In this document: one piece after another, positions 19,800-31,802 of the stretch
Numbering within the stretch: the stretch's first letter is position 1
Layout of the letters: every line of letters begins with the position of its first letter
Assembly (NCBI GenBank): GCA_014238225.1
Contig: JABABL010000005.1
Coordinates: forward strand, 1 to 33,510
Source of the DNA: Mycoplasmatales bacterium
GTDB lineage: Bacteria > Bacillota_I > Bacilli_A > Mycoplasmatales > JABAAY01
Reading direction: 5' to 3'
Length of the DNA stretch: 33,510 bases
Program-made: the position numbers and the translations under genes
Notes under the pieces: generated by a model
The model's database searches: none
Seen by the model: only the letters and a program-made list of their open reading frames with translations
What the model was told of the DNA's origin: nothing

Positions 19800-21560
19800 C
19801 TATTTCACTTCATATTCGTTTTTAAACTCTTTATTTAAGAATTTTTCTAAGTCCGTTGCTGTAGCTTCATCAAAATTCCTTGTGGTTTCAATTGAATTGA
19901 TTCTTTCAAAATCCAGAAAAAAATCAACATTTATTTTAGTAATGTCTATTTTCTGTAAAGTTTTATCTTTCTCTTTTTCTAAATAAACATTTTTTGTTTT
20001 TTCTCAATCATCCATACTCAAAGCAATGACTAAAACCACCCGCCCTAAAATTGTTTTAATAAATTTTATTGCTAAATCCTCATTAATTAAACCATTGATT
20101 GAATTAGCGGTAAGTTCATGATCAACAATTAGTATTAAAAACTGCTCGCCGGAAGCCACTATTTTTCCATTTACCAATAACCCAGCAAGTCTTTTGTATT
20201 GTCTATTTTGAAGATAGTCAGTAACATAATTTCAACGCTCAGTATCCTTTTTTCTTATATCTAAATCAACACTTAACAAAGTGTTTGCGATATCTGTAGT
20301 TTTATAAGGAGCAGAAGAAAGGTTTATTTCCTGAGACATCGTCGGAGGAGCAGGAGCTGACTTGGGTTCTTTAATTAAATCTTGCTTATTCACAACAGGA
20401 GTTGCTTTTAAAGGTTCAGAAACATCTGGTGTAATAGTTTCAGGAGGGGTTTGAATGGTCGTTTCATTGGGCAAGAATGATTGACTTTTTATTCAAGAAG
20501 AGCCTTCCATACAAGTTATCTCAAGTAAGTCATGTTGATTTTCAGAGTAAATAAGGTTTTTGGAAAGATTTCTGAATAAATTTATCAAGAAAATAATTAT
20601 CTCGTTCTTAATTTCTATGTTCTTTAAGATTGCTTCATCATAAAAAGAAAAACTATCGATGTTTTTGGTTAAGTTTAAATAGAATTTCTCTTTTAGAAAA
20701 TTTAAAATATTCAATATGAAGTGCATCATATTAATCCCTTTTCTAAAGAAAGTATTAATCTGATTTTTTATGCTTCCAAAATCTCAGGAAATTAAAGATT
20801 TTAAAAAATAAACAAGTTCGTCATCTGTTAAAATTCCATAAATTTTCCTAACATCATCACTTACAATGTTTTCATTTGAATAGCTAATGCATTGTTCTGC
20901 AATTCCAAGAGCATCTCTAACGCCACCCTTTGCAAGTTGAATCATAATTTTAAGAGCTTCTGCTTCCACAATTTTGTTTTCTAAGTTGAAAACAGTTTTC
21001 AAATGATCTTCCAGCGCCTCTTTTCAGATGGTGTAAAAATCAAATCGTTGGCATCTTGATACAATAGTTAGTGGTATTTTATGAATCTGTGTGGTAGCAA
21101 AAATAAAACCAACATGCATCGGAGGCTCCTCAAGAATTTTTAGAAGAGCATTAAATGCTGCGGTTGTTAGCATGTGAATCTCATCAATTATGTAGATTTT
21201 TCTTTTTAAAAAGGCAGTAGATAGAAGGGCTTTCTCGCGCAAGGACCTTATTTCACTGACACTATTATTTGATGCACCATCAATTTCGATTATGTCAGTA
21301 GCAGAATTATTTGAAATCGATACACACGCTTCGCATTTATTACAAGGTTCGCCGTTTTGAGAAGACATACAGTTAATAGCTTTTGCCAAGATTCTAGCAG
21401 TGGATGTCTTACCCACCCCTCTAGGCCCGGTAAATAAGTAGGCGTGACTGATTTTCTCGTTTTTTATTTGATTTAAAAGTATTTTTATAATGTGCTCTTG
21501 CCCTATAATTTCCTTAAATTGTCTGGGTCTGTATTTTCGATATAGGGATAGATATTGCAT
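19800..21560 (-). CDS. dnaX: DNA polymerase III gamma/tau subunit
   Basis: The frame has 586 residues with four UGA Trp codons. The N-terminal AAA+ domain has LYRKYRPRQFKEIIGQEH, Walker A GPRGVGKTS, a four-Cys zinc module (CMSSQNGEPCNKCEAC), IIDEIHMLT, and the sensor-type IVSRCQRFDF. A Pro/Thr-rich linker (TTIQTPPETITPDVSEP) leads to a C-terminal tau-like domain of about 150 residues. It is the motor of the clamp loader. The stop lies 11 bases before the ybaB ATG. The ATG has no strong Shine-Dalgarno site. A CATAAT about 8 bases upstream hints at a nearly leaderless mRNA. Confidence 0.94.
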
Positions 21561-21696
21561 TTACATTTATTATGATAAATAATTTTATTCAAAACTTACT
21601 TAAAAAACACGGAAAACATTATTTTTATCGGATTAAATATGAATTAATACTAAATGAATATTAATCTATTTTATAGGTATGTAAATAGTCCTATAA

Positions 21697-22647
21697 TTAT
21701 TTTCTATATTCAGTTTCCAATATATTTGTATAGATCTCTGTAAGGTTTACTTCGTTAGGCTTCATATAACGCAGCAAAATGTCATGCTTAACTGCGGATT
21801 TGTATATTGATTTTATCTGCTCATCATTAGAAATTTCAACCATTATTGTTTTGTTTTTTCGTCAACGCGGTAAAAGACCTTTAGGAAGAACTTTCATAAA
21901 AGATTTATTATTGCTGGTATCAATTATGTATTGGTTTTCTAAAAACTTTAATTTTTTAATCTCACCTGTAAAGATGACCCTACCCTTTTCCAATACAGTT
22001 ATTTCATCAACAACATCGTTCAGTTCTGATAACACGTGAGAAGAAATAAAAACAGTGTAGCCTTGTTTTCTAATTTGAGACAGTGTAGAAAAAAATTCAA
22101 TTCTTGCATCTGGGTCTAGGTTGGCTGCAGGTTCGTCCATGATTAATATTTGAGGACTTGTTATCAGTGCCTGCATTAAGTAAACCTTCTTTTTTTGACC
22201 ACTAGAAAGAGAATTAGGGTCCTGTTTTCTAAATTTTTTGATTCCCATAGCATTTTTCTCTCAATTAACTACTAGTTTTTCTTGTGCTTGTTTTTTTGTG
22301 TAGCCATATAGTCGAGCCATGTGAAGAAGATAGGAATCTATTGTCATCTTGGTAGGAAATCTTGCGTTTTCCGGAATATAAGATATCAACTCTTTAGCCG
22401 GTATGCTTTGAGAAGCGAAATTATTAATTGTTATTGAACCCTTTTGATATTTTAATGCGCCAATTATTGACTTTATTGTCGTTGTTTTTCCAGCACCATT
22501 TGGACCAATAAAACCATGTATTTTTCCCTTTGTGACACCAAAAGACACGTCTCTTAAAGCAAGGAATTTCTTGTAGTACTTAAAAACATTTTTGGCAGTT
22601 ATTATGTGATTTTCACTTTCCTTGTATTTATATTCCGATATTTCCAT
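21697..22647 (-). CDS. ABC transporter ATP-binding protein
   Basis: The 316-residue frame (UGA as Trp) starts at ATG 22645-22647 (MEISEYKYKE). An in-frame start 11 codons upstream would lie above the promoter and is rejected. Walker A is GPNGAGKTT (residues 48-56), the signature is SLSSGQKKKV, Walker B is ILIMDEPAANLDPD, and the H-loop is in VFISSHVLSEL. The C-terminal 95 residues form an extension common in exporter-type ABC subunits (ABC-2, bacitracin/antibiotic-like). No permease gene is adjacent, so the substrate is unknown. Confidence 0.88.
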
Positions 22648-22653
22648 GTAATA

Positions 22654-22662
22654 ATTGTAACA
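22654..22662 (-). promoter_or_regulatory. Extended -10 promoter of the ABC ATPase gene, predicted leaderless
   Basis: On the minus strand TGTTACAAT is followed by six bases (TATTAC) and the ATG. This decides the start at 22647. Confidence 0.65.
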
Positions 22663-22810
22663 AATAATAAAACAACACACTTATTACACAACCGCCATAG
22701 TTACAAATAACAATTCTAGTTGTGAAAAAAAGTCATAATTAAGAAATTAAGAAGGTTATTTACTTAGAAAATATATTTAAAGCACAAAATCCCAAATGTA
22801 TTTATGAATT

Positions 22811-22846
22811 TGATATTATTAATATAGAACTGTTACTTAAAAGGAG
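22811..22846 (+). promoter_or_regulatory. Extended -10 and Shine-Dalgarno site of the 22851 gene
   Basis: TGATATTAT at 22811-22819 and AAGGAG at 22841-22846 precede the ATG at 22851. This is a conventional leader. Confidence 0.6.
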
Positions 22847-22850
22847 AAAA

Positions 22851-23234
22851 ATGGAAGATAAACAAAATCAAGTTGATTTAAAAATGGACATGGGTAAAAT
22901 TAGTACTGACACCCTAAACCCCGACGAAATCGAGAATGCAAAGGCGTGTTACGAAACATTAATTAAATTGCAAAAATTTAGCTATGTAACCGCTATCTTG
23001 TGATCTCTTACAATTATTGGTGCATTTATAATATTGCCTGTAATCATAATTAGAATCGTCATGTTAAAAACTAAAATTTCTTTAATACAAGAGCATGGAT
23101 ACAAAGAAATAAAAGGAATGTCCACATTCTTTACAGGATGAACAATTGCTTCTCTAGTATTCTTCACTGGATTTATTCCTCTAGTACTTTTTGCTCGCAT
23201 CTGATCGAGTTCTTCTAATTTGACACAAGCTTAA
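22851..23234 (+). CDS. Small two-pass membrane protein, unknown function, 127 aa
   Basis: ATG 22851 follows an excellent AAGGAG. The frame reaches TAA 23232-23234 with three UGA Trp codons. An acidic-charged N-terminal half (about residues 1-45) precedes two hydrophobic spans (AILWSLTIIGAFIILPVII and WTIASLVFFTGFIPLVLFA) separated by a basic loop. I recognise no family. It is the only plus-strand gene between 17.2 and 32.6 kb and ends 4 bases from the convergent nfu stop. Confidence 0.75.
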
Positions 23235-23238
23235 TTTA

Positions 23239-23478
23239 TTAAGTCTGCTCTTCTAGCTGCACATCTATTACTCCTGGAACTTCTTCCAGGAGTATTTTTT
23301 CTATTCCGTCACGTAGTGTTATATCGATAAGACCACACCCTACACACGCACCAAGTAGTCGGATAAAAACCGTACCATCCTCAAATTTCACAAATTCAAT
23401 GTCTCCACCATCCATTTGTATAAAGGGTCTTATTTTTTCTATTGTTTCTTGTATGTCTGCTATTTGATCTCTTGGCAC
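23239..23478 (-). CDS. nfu: NifU C-terminal-domain (Nfu-type) Fe-S protein
   Basis: The 79-residue protein is a stand-alone NifU C-terminal domain: IRPFIQMDGGDIEFV, then RLLGACVGCGLIDITLRDGIE with the CxxC cluster-binding pair. Such proteins act as scaffolds or carriers delivering Fe-S clusters. The start is GTG at 23478, giving the standard domain length. The frame stays open upstream, so a slightly longer form is possible. A TATAAT at 23533-23538 gives it its own promoter after tadA. Confidence 0.9.
   Translation of the reverse strand: MPRDQIADIQETIEKIRPFIQMDGGDIEFVKFEDGTVFIRLLGACVGCGLIDITLRDGIEKILLEEVPGVIDVQLEEQT
23269..23300 (+). terminator. Strong Rho-independent terminator of the 22851 gene, inside nfu
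   Basis: TACTCCTGGAA (23269-23279) pairs perfectly over 11 bases with TTCCAGGAGTA (23284-23294) around a CTTC loop, followed by TTTTTT. The T run is only on the plus side, so it should stop the rightward transcript. It is embedded in the last nfu codons (EEVPGV). Confidence 0.8.
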
Positions 23479-23532
23479 TTTAATTCTTTCATTACAATCT
23501 AGTTTCAGGACTGTTGATTGCTTACTAAGAAA

Positions 23533-23538
23533 ATTATA
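23533..23538 (-). promoter_or_regulatory. Putative -10 box of nfu
   Basis: TATAAT on the minus strand lies just after the tadA stop and about 54 bases before the nfu GTG. Confidence 0.4.
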
Positions 23539-23543
23539 TAAAA

Positions 23544-23984
23544 TTATTTGCTTCTTTTTGTTTTAAAAAAATCAAGAAACATTGTTTGGAAACCAGTATC
23601 TTCTTTAAATTCTCAACTTATAGTGTGATTTATGTTGTTGTTTTCACTAAGTTCTTGCATTATTTTCGCAGTACTATATTTTGAATTCTTACAACAATAA
23701 ACAACCTTAGAAATTCTCGAATGGATAATGGCACCCGCACACATCAAACAAGGTTCAAGAGTTGTGAAAAGTGAGTAGCCATTTAACCTTCAGTTTTTTA
23801 TTTTTTTACAGTAATTTTGCAAAATTTTTATTTCAGCATGCTGAGTAGGATCATTATCGCTTTCTTTTGTGTTGTGAGCGCGAGCAACTATTTTATTCCC
23901 TAGAACCAGAACTGCTCCGACGGGAACCTCATTCATCTTTATTGCTTTTTTTGACTCGTTTATTGCTTCTTTTAAAAAATCCAT
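23544..23984 (-). CDS. tadA: tRNA-specific adenosine deaminase
   Basis: The protein has 146 residues with UGA as Trp. It starts MDFLKEAINESKKAIKMNEV at 23984. The zinc deaminase motifs are HAEIKIL (HAE) and TTLEPCLMCAGAII (PCxxC). TadA converts A34 to inosine in tRNA-Arg(ACG). The frame is open 8 codons further upstream, but those bases belong to the SRP RNA, so the ATG is preferred. It begins only 7 bases after the end of the SRP RNA stem and has no Shine-Dalgarno site. tadA, the SRP RNA gene and dnaX also cluster in Bacillus. Confidence 0.93.
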
Positions 23985-23991
23985 GAAATAC

Positions 23992-24069
23992 GCCACTTCA
24001 CACAGCACTACTTTTTAAGGCTGCTACGGTTAGGTTCTGACCTGGTTCAAAGGTTACTATTGAAGTGGC
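23992..24069 (-). ncRNA. ffs: Signal recognition particle RNA (4.5S type)
   Basis: On the minus strand the conserved SRP core is seen as CCAGGTCAG, then AACCTAACCGT, then AGCAGCC, matching the GGTCAG...AGCAGC pattern of helix 8 that binds Ffh. The ends GCCACTTCA (24061-24069) and TGAAGTGGC (23992-24000) form a 9-base-pair closing stem. That gives about 78 nt, right for the small bacterial RNA. An extended -10 box lies 6 bases upstream of the 5' end. It is not translated. tadA starts 7 bases beyond the 3' end, with no terminator between. Confidence 0.9.
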
Positions 24070-24075
24070 ATGTGT

Positions 24076-24084
24076 ATTATATCA
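24076..24084 (-). promoter_or_regulatory. Extended -10 promoter of the SRP RNA
   Basis: TGATATAAT on the minus strand, then six bases (ACACAT), then the first base of the closing stem. Because the RNA 5' end is fixed by the stem, this calibrates the -10 to +1 distance in this genome. Confidence 0.75.
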
Positions 24085-24129
24085 ATATGAAAAGAGTTAT
24101 TACACAAAATAAATGCTGTGCCTTGTAAT

Positions 24130-24145
24130 TGTTCCACGTGAAACT
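24130..24145. promoter_or_regulatory. parS: parS-like centromere site 1
   Basis: TGTTCCACGTGAAACT matches the ParB-binding consensus TGTTCCACGTGAAACA at 15 of 16 positions. It lies between the serS stop and the SRP RNA promoter, within about 9 kb of the probable origin region. Confidence 0.75.
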
Positions 24146-25390
24146 TTATAAGTATTCTCTTTTGAAATAAGGAACTAATACGCTAGGAATTTTTACTTTT
24201 TGAAGCTCTTCATCGTAGTTATTTTCAATAATTGCTGCAATCAGTCTACTAATAGCAAGAGCAGATGCATTCATCGTTATTGCAGCGGTTTTAGAGTTAT
24301 CATTCTCCAGAAATCTTGTTTTCATACGATTGCTTTGAAAATCTTCCATTATACTTGCAGAGGATATTTCTCGATACTTCGCAACTCCTGAATTTCATAT
24401 TTCATAGTCAAATGTTTCAGCGCTAGTGAATCCCAAATCTCCTGTACACAAGTGAACCTTGCGGTAGGGAATTTCCAAGGAATCCAAAACTTTTTCAACG
24501 GATGTCTGCAAATCTTTGAACTCTTTCTCTTTTTGTGAAAAATGACATATTTTTACTATCTCCACCTTGTTAAATTGATGAATCCTAACCAACCCTCTGT
24601 TATCTCTGCCAGCGGCACCAGATTCCCTTCTAAAGCATGCTGATTGTGTAACATACTTCAATGTTGTTTTTTTCTTCAGCAATTCTTCTGCGTGCAAATT
24701 TGTTAAAGTGACTTCTCCGGTGGGTATTAAATACTGATTGGTACCTACCCCATACATGTCTTGTGCCAAGTTTGGCAATTGACCAGTGTTTATCATTGTT
24801 TTTTTATTAACTATAAAAGGCAACGAAACCTCTTTGTAACCTCTTTTAATTTGAAATTCAAGCAGATAATCAGTTAGTTTTCTTACTAATTCCGCTCCCT
24901 TGGGCAAGTATTGAATAAATCTTGTCCCCGACAAGGAAACTCCCCCCTTTTCCGAGGCTATTTCGAGATCTTCCATTAGCATTCAATGAGGGCTGTTTTT
25001 TTTAACTGCTTTCCCTTTTTCCCAAATAATCACATTGTTGTCTTCTTTTTCGCCATAGGGCACTGTTCCACGTGGAACATTTGGAATGAGTAGTGCTTTT
25101 TTTTCGAATTCAGCAGTTTCAGTTTTGAGTGTTCTTTTTAAGATTTCGACTTTTTCTTTCAAAGATTTGCTTTTCAAAGAAAGGACGCTTCTTTCGACAA
25201 CACCGGCTTCTTTAAATTTTTCAGATATCTTTTTTGCATCATGTTGGTGCATTTCCAATTCGCGCTTTGCTTTGTTTATATTTAGGTAAAGGTTTTTTCA
25301 GTCATCTAGCAACAAAGAACTACAACCACGATCTTCTAGTCTTTTTTTAGTATTTTCTTCGTTGTCTATATACTTTTTTATATTATTCAT
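24146..25390 (-). CDS. serS: Seryl-tRNA synthetase
   Basis: The protein has 414 residues, usual for SerRS. An N-terminal coiled-coil arm (residues of about 30-110) precedes the class II catalytic core: LPNLAQDMYGV, IPTGEVTLTNLHAEE (motif region TGEV), ACFRRESGAAGRDNRGLVRIHQFNKVE (motif 2) and a motif 3 region ending SALAISRLIAAIIEN. It charges tRNA-Ser. Its ATG overlaps the gyrA stop by 8 bases, so it belongs to the gyrB-gyrA-serS transcript. A perfect-palindrome parS site lies within its coding sequence. Confidence 0.96.
25064..25079. promoter_or_regulatory. parS: parS-like centromere site 2 (inside serS)
   Basis: TGTTCCACGTGGAACA is a perfect 16-base palindrome differing from the ParB consensus at one position. 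It encodes part of NVPRGTVP in serS and lies 934 bases from site 1. Confidence 0.7.
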
Positions 25391-27817
25391 TTGTGCCGCT
25401 TTCGGAGACAACATGTGCATTAATAACTTTATCTCCTTCTTTCATTCTTGCGAGAATTACTCCCTGAGTGTTTCTGCCCTTGCTTCTTATTTTTTCAGTT
25501 TTTATTCTCACTGCCTTACCTAGTTTCGTAGTTATAAGTATTTCTTCATTGGGTCTTATAATATTACAAAACGTTAAGTTACCGGTTTTGGGTGTTACTT
25601 TATAGGTTTTAACACCCATATTCGATAGTCTGTTTTCTTTATACACACTATCAGTTGTTATTTTACCGTAACCATTTTCTGTTATAAACACTAGGTCTGC
25701 AGAGTTAGAAAAGTCTATTGCATCAGATAAAAAATCCCCTTTTCTAAATTTTATCGCTGTTCTTCCCGCAGCCTGTCTGCCAGAATATCTAAACTGTTCT
25801 GCTTTGACTTTAATTGCGTACCCCTTTGCGGATGAAATAAAGATAAAATTATTTCTTTCTACCAACAATGATTTGAAAAGTTGATCACCTTTTTTAATAA
25901 TCATTGCATTTATTCCAGAAGACAAAATGTTTTTAAATAAAGAGAGTTTCATCTTTTTTGCTAAACCATTTTTAGTTATTAAAACCAAGTCGTACTTTTC
26001 CTCCCCAGCCGGAGGAACAATCTTAATAGTTTGGATTGTTTCAGTGGGTTTTATTTTGGTCATTACATTCCTAATATAAATGCCTTTTGATGTTTTTTCT
26101 AAATCAGGGAACTTGTAAACAAACTCTTTATAAATTCTCCCCTCGTTTGTAAAAACATAAATTAAATCCTTGCTATTACAAACCAAAGTGTCTTTAAAGA
26201 ATCTGCCTTCAGGAAGTGTTGCAGCTTTTACACCCAGAGCCCCTCTTTGTAACGAAGAGTATTTTCAAAGATCAACTCGTTTCATATAGCCATCGTTTGT
26301 TAATGTTAGTACCACTCTTCTTGGTTTAACTAAATCAATTTCTTCAGTGTTTATAAAGTCTTTTTCAGCAATTTTGGTTTGTCTTTCTTTTCCAAATTTT
26401 GCGATAATTTCTTCCTGTTCAGAGATTATTTTGTGTTCCATTGTTGAGTCATTATTTATTAATTTATTCATATCCTGAATTAGCTTTTCCAATTCTTTGA
26501 TTTCCGTTTCAATGCGGGTTTGTTCTAGACTTGTTAGTCTTTGTAGTTGCATTTCAAGGATTGCTTTCGCTTGAATGGCGTTGATGGTAAAGTGAATCAT
26601 TATTTTTTCCGAAGCAATTTTAGAAGTTTTGGAATTACGGATGATGTCAATTAGTTTATCGATATCAGATAGGCATTTTCTAATTCCAGATAGAATAGAA
26701 AGTCTTTTTTCATATCCTTTTTTTAGATACAAGGATTTTTTCTTAATTGTGTTTTTTCTAAAAAGAATAAAACTTTCCAATGCTCCTTGTAATGAAAACG
26801 TTTTGGGGTTATTCTTTGTGTCCAATGCCACAAATTGATATCTAAACTTAGATCTTAAGTCAGTTTTAGTGAATAGATTATTAACAATGAAGTCAACATT
26901 AGCAGTTCGTTTCAGATCTATTACGATTCTTATTCCAGCAAGACTTGTTTCATCCCTTAAATCCGAAATATCCTTTAGTATGCCTTCATTGACTAGCTTA
27001 GCAATTTTTTCCACAATTATGCTTTTATTGACTTGATAAGGAATATCTGTGAAAACAATGGATTTAGTTCCACTTTTTTTAGTTTCAACGGTGTAATTTG
27101 ATTCGATCAGTGCACCGCCTCTTCCTGTTTCATACGTTTTTTGTATTTCTTTAGAGTTCACGATTCTTCCGCGAGTCGGAAAATCAGGACCTTTAATTAT
27201 GTTCAAAATATTATTATTTTCACCGTTTTTTATTAAGTCAATTACTGATGAGCAAATCTCAACTAGATTATGTGGAGGTATCGATGTTGTAAGAGCAACA
27301 GCAATCCCAACAGAACCATTGATTAGTAAATTTGGAACTACAGAGGGAAGTAAAACAGGCTCTATTTCGGAATCATCATAGTTTGGAACAAAGTCCACTG
27401 TTTCATATTTTATGTCCTTTAATAGTAATTCAGCATACTTTGTCAGTCGTGCCTCTGTATATCTCATTGCAGCCGCTGAATCCCCATCAATCGAGCCAAA
27501 GTTTCCATGCCCTTCTATCAAAGGCATCATTAAGCTAAAACTTTGAGCCATTTTTACAATTGTTTCGTATACAGCGGTGTCGCCATGTGGATGATATTTA
27601 CCAATTACTTCTCCCACAATTCGCGCGGATTTTTTATATGGAGAATTGCTCAGCATACCCAAAGAGTGCATTGCATACAGTATTCTTCTGTGAACCGGTT
27701 TTAAGCCATCATTAATGTTTGGAAGAGCACGGGAAACAATAACACTCATTGCGTAGTCAATAAAAGACTGCTTTACTTCTCTAACTAAATCACGTTGTAA
27801 AAATTCTTCTTTTACCA

Positions 27818-27818
<1 letters not shown>
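25383..27818 (-). CDS. gyrA: DNA gyrase subunit A
   Basis: The protein has 811 residues with UGA as Trp. The N-terminal breakage-reunion domain has [19 protein letters not shown], the quinolone region [20 protein letters not shown] and the catalytic tyrosine in [11 protein letters not shown]. The residues at E. coli positions 83 and 87 are Thr and Glu; this is read from sequence, and any effect on quinolone response is not shown. The C-terminal beta-pinwheel has repeats such as [20 protein letters not shown]; the GyrA-box region (SLQRGALG) is degenerate. It introduces negative supercoils with GyrB. Its ATG shares a base with the gyrB stop (TAATG). Confidence 0.96.
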
Positions 27819-29749
<1,931 letters not shown>

Positions 29750-29871
29750 CAACACAACCACACAAACGTGCGAGAAGTGCTTGAAAATGAATTTTTTTAC
29801 TTTAAAAGGTAGAAGGTGTACAATTTAAAGAAAATTAAATTTTGCTGTTTTAAACAAAAAAAACGGTACTT

Positions 29872-30978
29872 TTAGTTAATTTTAATTGGAAGAATTATAT
29901 ATCTAGAATTTGAACCTTTGTCTTCGAATAAAACTGGTTTGGAAGAGCCATTAAAAACAATGGAGATTTTATTGTCACCAAAGGCCTTCAGCCCGTCAAG
30001 TAGATAACCACAATCGAGGAGTATTTTTATGTCTTCCCCTTCAAATTCAAATTCAGAGATTTTTTCGGAAAATTTTCCTATTTCAGTTTCGTTAGCCTCT
30101 ATTAATATTGATTCTTTAGAAATTGATAAGGACACGATAACTTTATTTGAGGAAGAAAGAACCAAGGCTCTTCCTAGAGTGTTAATGAAATCACTCTTAT
30201 TAATGAATATTTTCGTTGTGTAACCTGATGGAAATATTTGTGATGCATTAGGATAAATTCCATCCAATAAACGGATTTGAATTAAACAATTACTTGTTTT
30301 AAAAAGAACAGAACTTTCTAAGAAGTGAATTTGGAAATTTTCATCCTCTATCAAAGAAAAAATATCGTTCAAGACTTTTGCAACAATTATTTCACTAAAT
30401 TCTTGTTGGTCATCAATGTTGATTATTTGTTGAGCAAGGCGGTGAGAATTTGTTCCAGTAATATAGAGCTTTCCCTCGCTACTCCTAAAATTGATCCCAT
30501 TTAAGATTGCTCTTTGGTTATTGGTGCTTGCGGCGAATGAAACGTGTCTAATTATAGATTCTAAATCTGTTTTATTAAATTCAATATAGTTTTTTGACTC
30601 TTTGAAAGTTATCTTAGGATAGTATTCTGAACTCATTAAATTAAATTCGTAATTTATCGATCTTGATTTTAATTTCAAGATTTTTTGCTCAACCGTATCC
30701 AAAGTTATGTAATCGGACTGACATTTTTTAGTTGCGCTATAAAGTAATTTATGTTTTATTAAGAATTCACCAGGCTCTAGCCCTATTATGTTTATATCGT
30801 CTACTTTATGCATAACGCGAATCGAAACATCGCTTTCTGAAGAAGAAACAGTCAAATACTCATTATCTAAAACGAAATTAACTCCCAACAAAATGTTACT
30901 AAAGGATTTTGTACTAATAGCTTTTCCAGTTTTCAAAAGAATATTTTCTAGTAATGCTTTTGTTATTTTTATTTTCAT
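29872..30978 (-). CDS. dnaN: DNA polymerase III beta subunit (sliding clamp)
   Basis: The 368-residue protein has the usual clamp length and three-domain layout: MKIKITKALLENILLKTGKA at the start, a middle domain with GINFRSSEGKLYITGTNSHRLA, and the C-terminal ILLDCGYLLDGLKAF with the closing YIILPIKIN. It tethers the replicative polymerase and other repair proteins to DNA. It is read alone between rsmA and gyrB. dnaA, the usual upstream neighbour, is not present; rsmA ends 24 bases before its ATG, and the promoter overlaps that end. Confidence 0.96.
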   Translation of the reverse strand: MKIKITKALLENILLKTGKAISTKSFSNILLGVNFVLDNEYLTVSSSESDVSIRVMHKVDDINIIGLEPGEFLIKHKLLYSATKKCQSDYITLDTVEQKILKLKSRSINYEFNLMSSEYYPKITFKESKNYIEFNKTDLESIIRHVSFAASTNNQRAILNGINFRSSEGKLYITGTNSHRLAQQIINIDDQQEFSEIIVAKVLNDIFSLIEDENFQIHFLESSVLFKTSNCLIQIRLLDGIYPNASQIFPSGYTTKIFINKSDFINTLGRALVLSSSNKVIVSLSISKESILIEANETEIGKFSEKISEFEFEGEDIKILLDCGYLLDGLKAFGDNKISIVFNGSSKPVLFEDKGSNSRYIILPIKIN

Positions 30979-30984
30979 AACTAA

Positions 30985-30990
30985 AGTATA
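30985..30990 (-). promoter_or_regulatory. -10 box of dnaN, predicted leaderless
   Basis: TATACT on the minus strand followed by six bases (TTAGTT) and the ATG. It lies just after the end of rsmA. The preceding bases (TGTT) are one base off an exact TGN extension. Confidence 0.55.
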
Positions 30991-31001
30991 AACAGTTTTA
31001 T

Positions 31002-31802
31002 CTATTTAATAGTATTAAATAACCTAATTCACTCTTTTAACGGTATTTCTTGAGCACGAATATTTTCTTTTTCCAGATTTTGTAAAAGTTTACTCTGCAT
31101 TTTTTTGTCATGTTTTCAATTATTGATTAATGTTTTTCTTTTATGAACAAATGATTTTTTAATAAAAGAAAGAAATGATAATATTTCTTTCTTAGAAAAA
31201 CTATTCTTCGATTTTTTGAGGAAGGAAAAAGATTCGCTTTCCACCCTCGGAACCGGGATAAAAACTCTATTGGAAACTGAGAATTTCCTTATCGGTGAAT
31301 AAAAAAAGTTAAATGCAACAGATAAATAACCATAAGATTTTGTTCCTGGTTTACTGAAAATTTTGTCAATGAATTCTTTTTGTAGCGTTAAAAAACCGGA
31401 ACTAATCTTTTCATTATTGTCAATAATATAGGCAAGAAAAGGACCGCTGATTTTGTAAGGGACATTGGATATGATGGTTGCGTTTGTGTCTTCAATTTCG
31501 TACTTTAAAATATCCTTATTAAGCAACATTATTTTTTCATTGTAGAATTTTTTAGTCAAAAATTCAAAAAGTCTTTTATCTATTTCTATCGCTTTTATAG
31601 GAGTTTTTAGTTTTACAAGCTTATTGGTTAATGATCCTAAACCCGGTCCCACTTCTATTATGGTCTCGTAGTCCAGATTTTTAATGACTTTCATCATTTT
31701 TTCCACTACATTTTGATCAATTAAAAAATTCTGTCCAAATATTTTTGAAGACCTAAAGGAATATTCACTACAAAATTTTTGATACTCTTGAACTAACGAC
31801 AT
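31002..31802 (-). CDS. rsmA: 16S rRNA dimethyladenosine transferase RsmA (KsgA)
   Basis: The protein has 266 residues with one UGA as Trp near the end. It starts with the family pattern SSKIFGQNFLIDQNVVEKM. The SAM site is IIEVGPGLGSLTNKL and the catalytic motif is ISNVPYKISGPFLAYI. RsmA dimethylates two adjacent adenines in the 3' loop of 16S rRNA. The ATG overlaps the end of tatD by 10 bases, so the two are coupled. Confidence 0.95.

Noticed and set aside
22032-22047. CACGTG core considered as a parS site
   Set aside because: The flanking arms do not match (TAACACGTGAGA).
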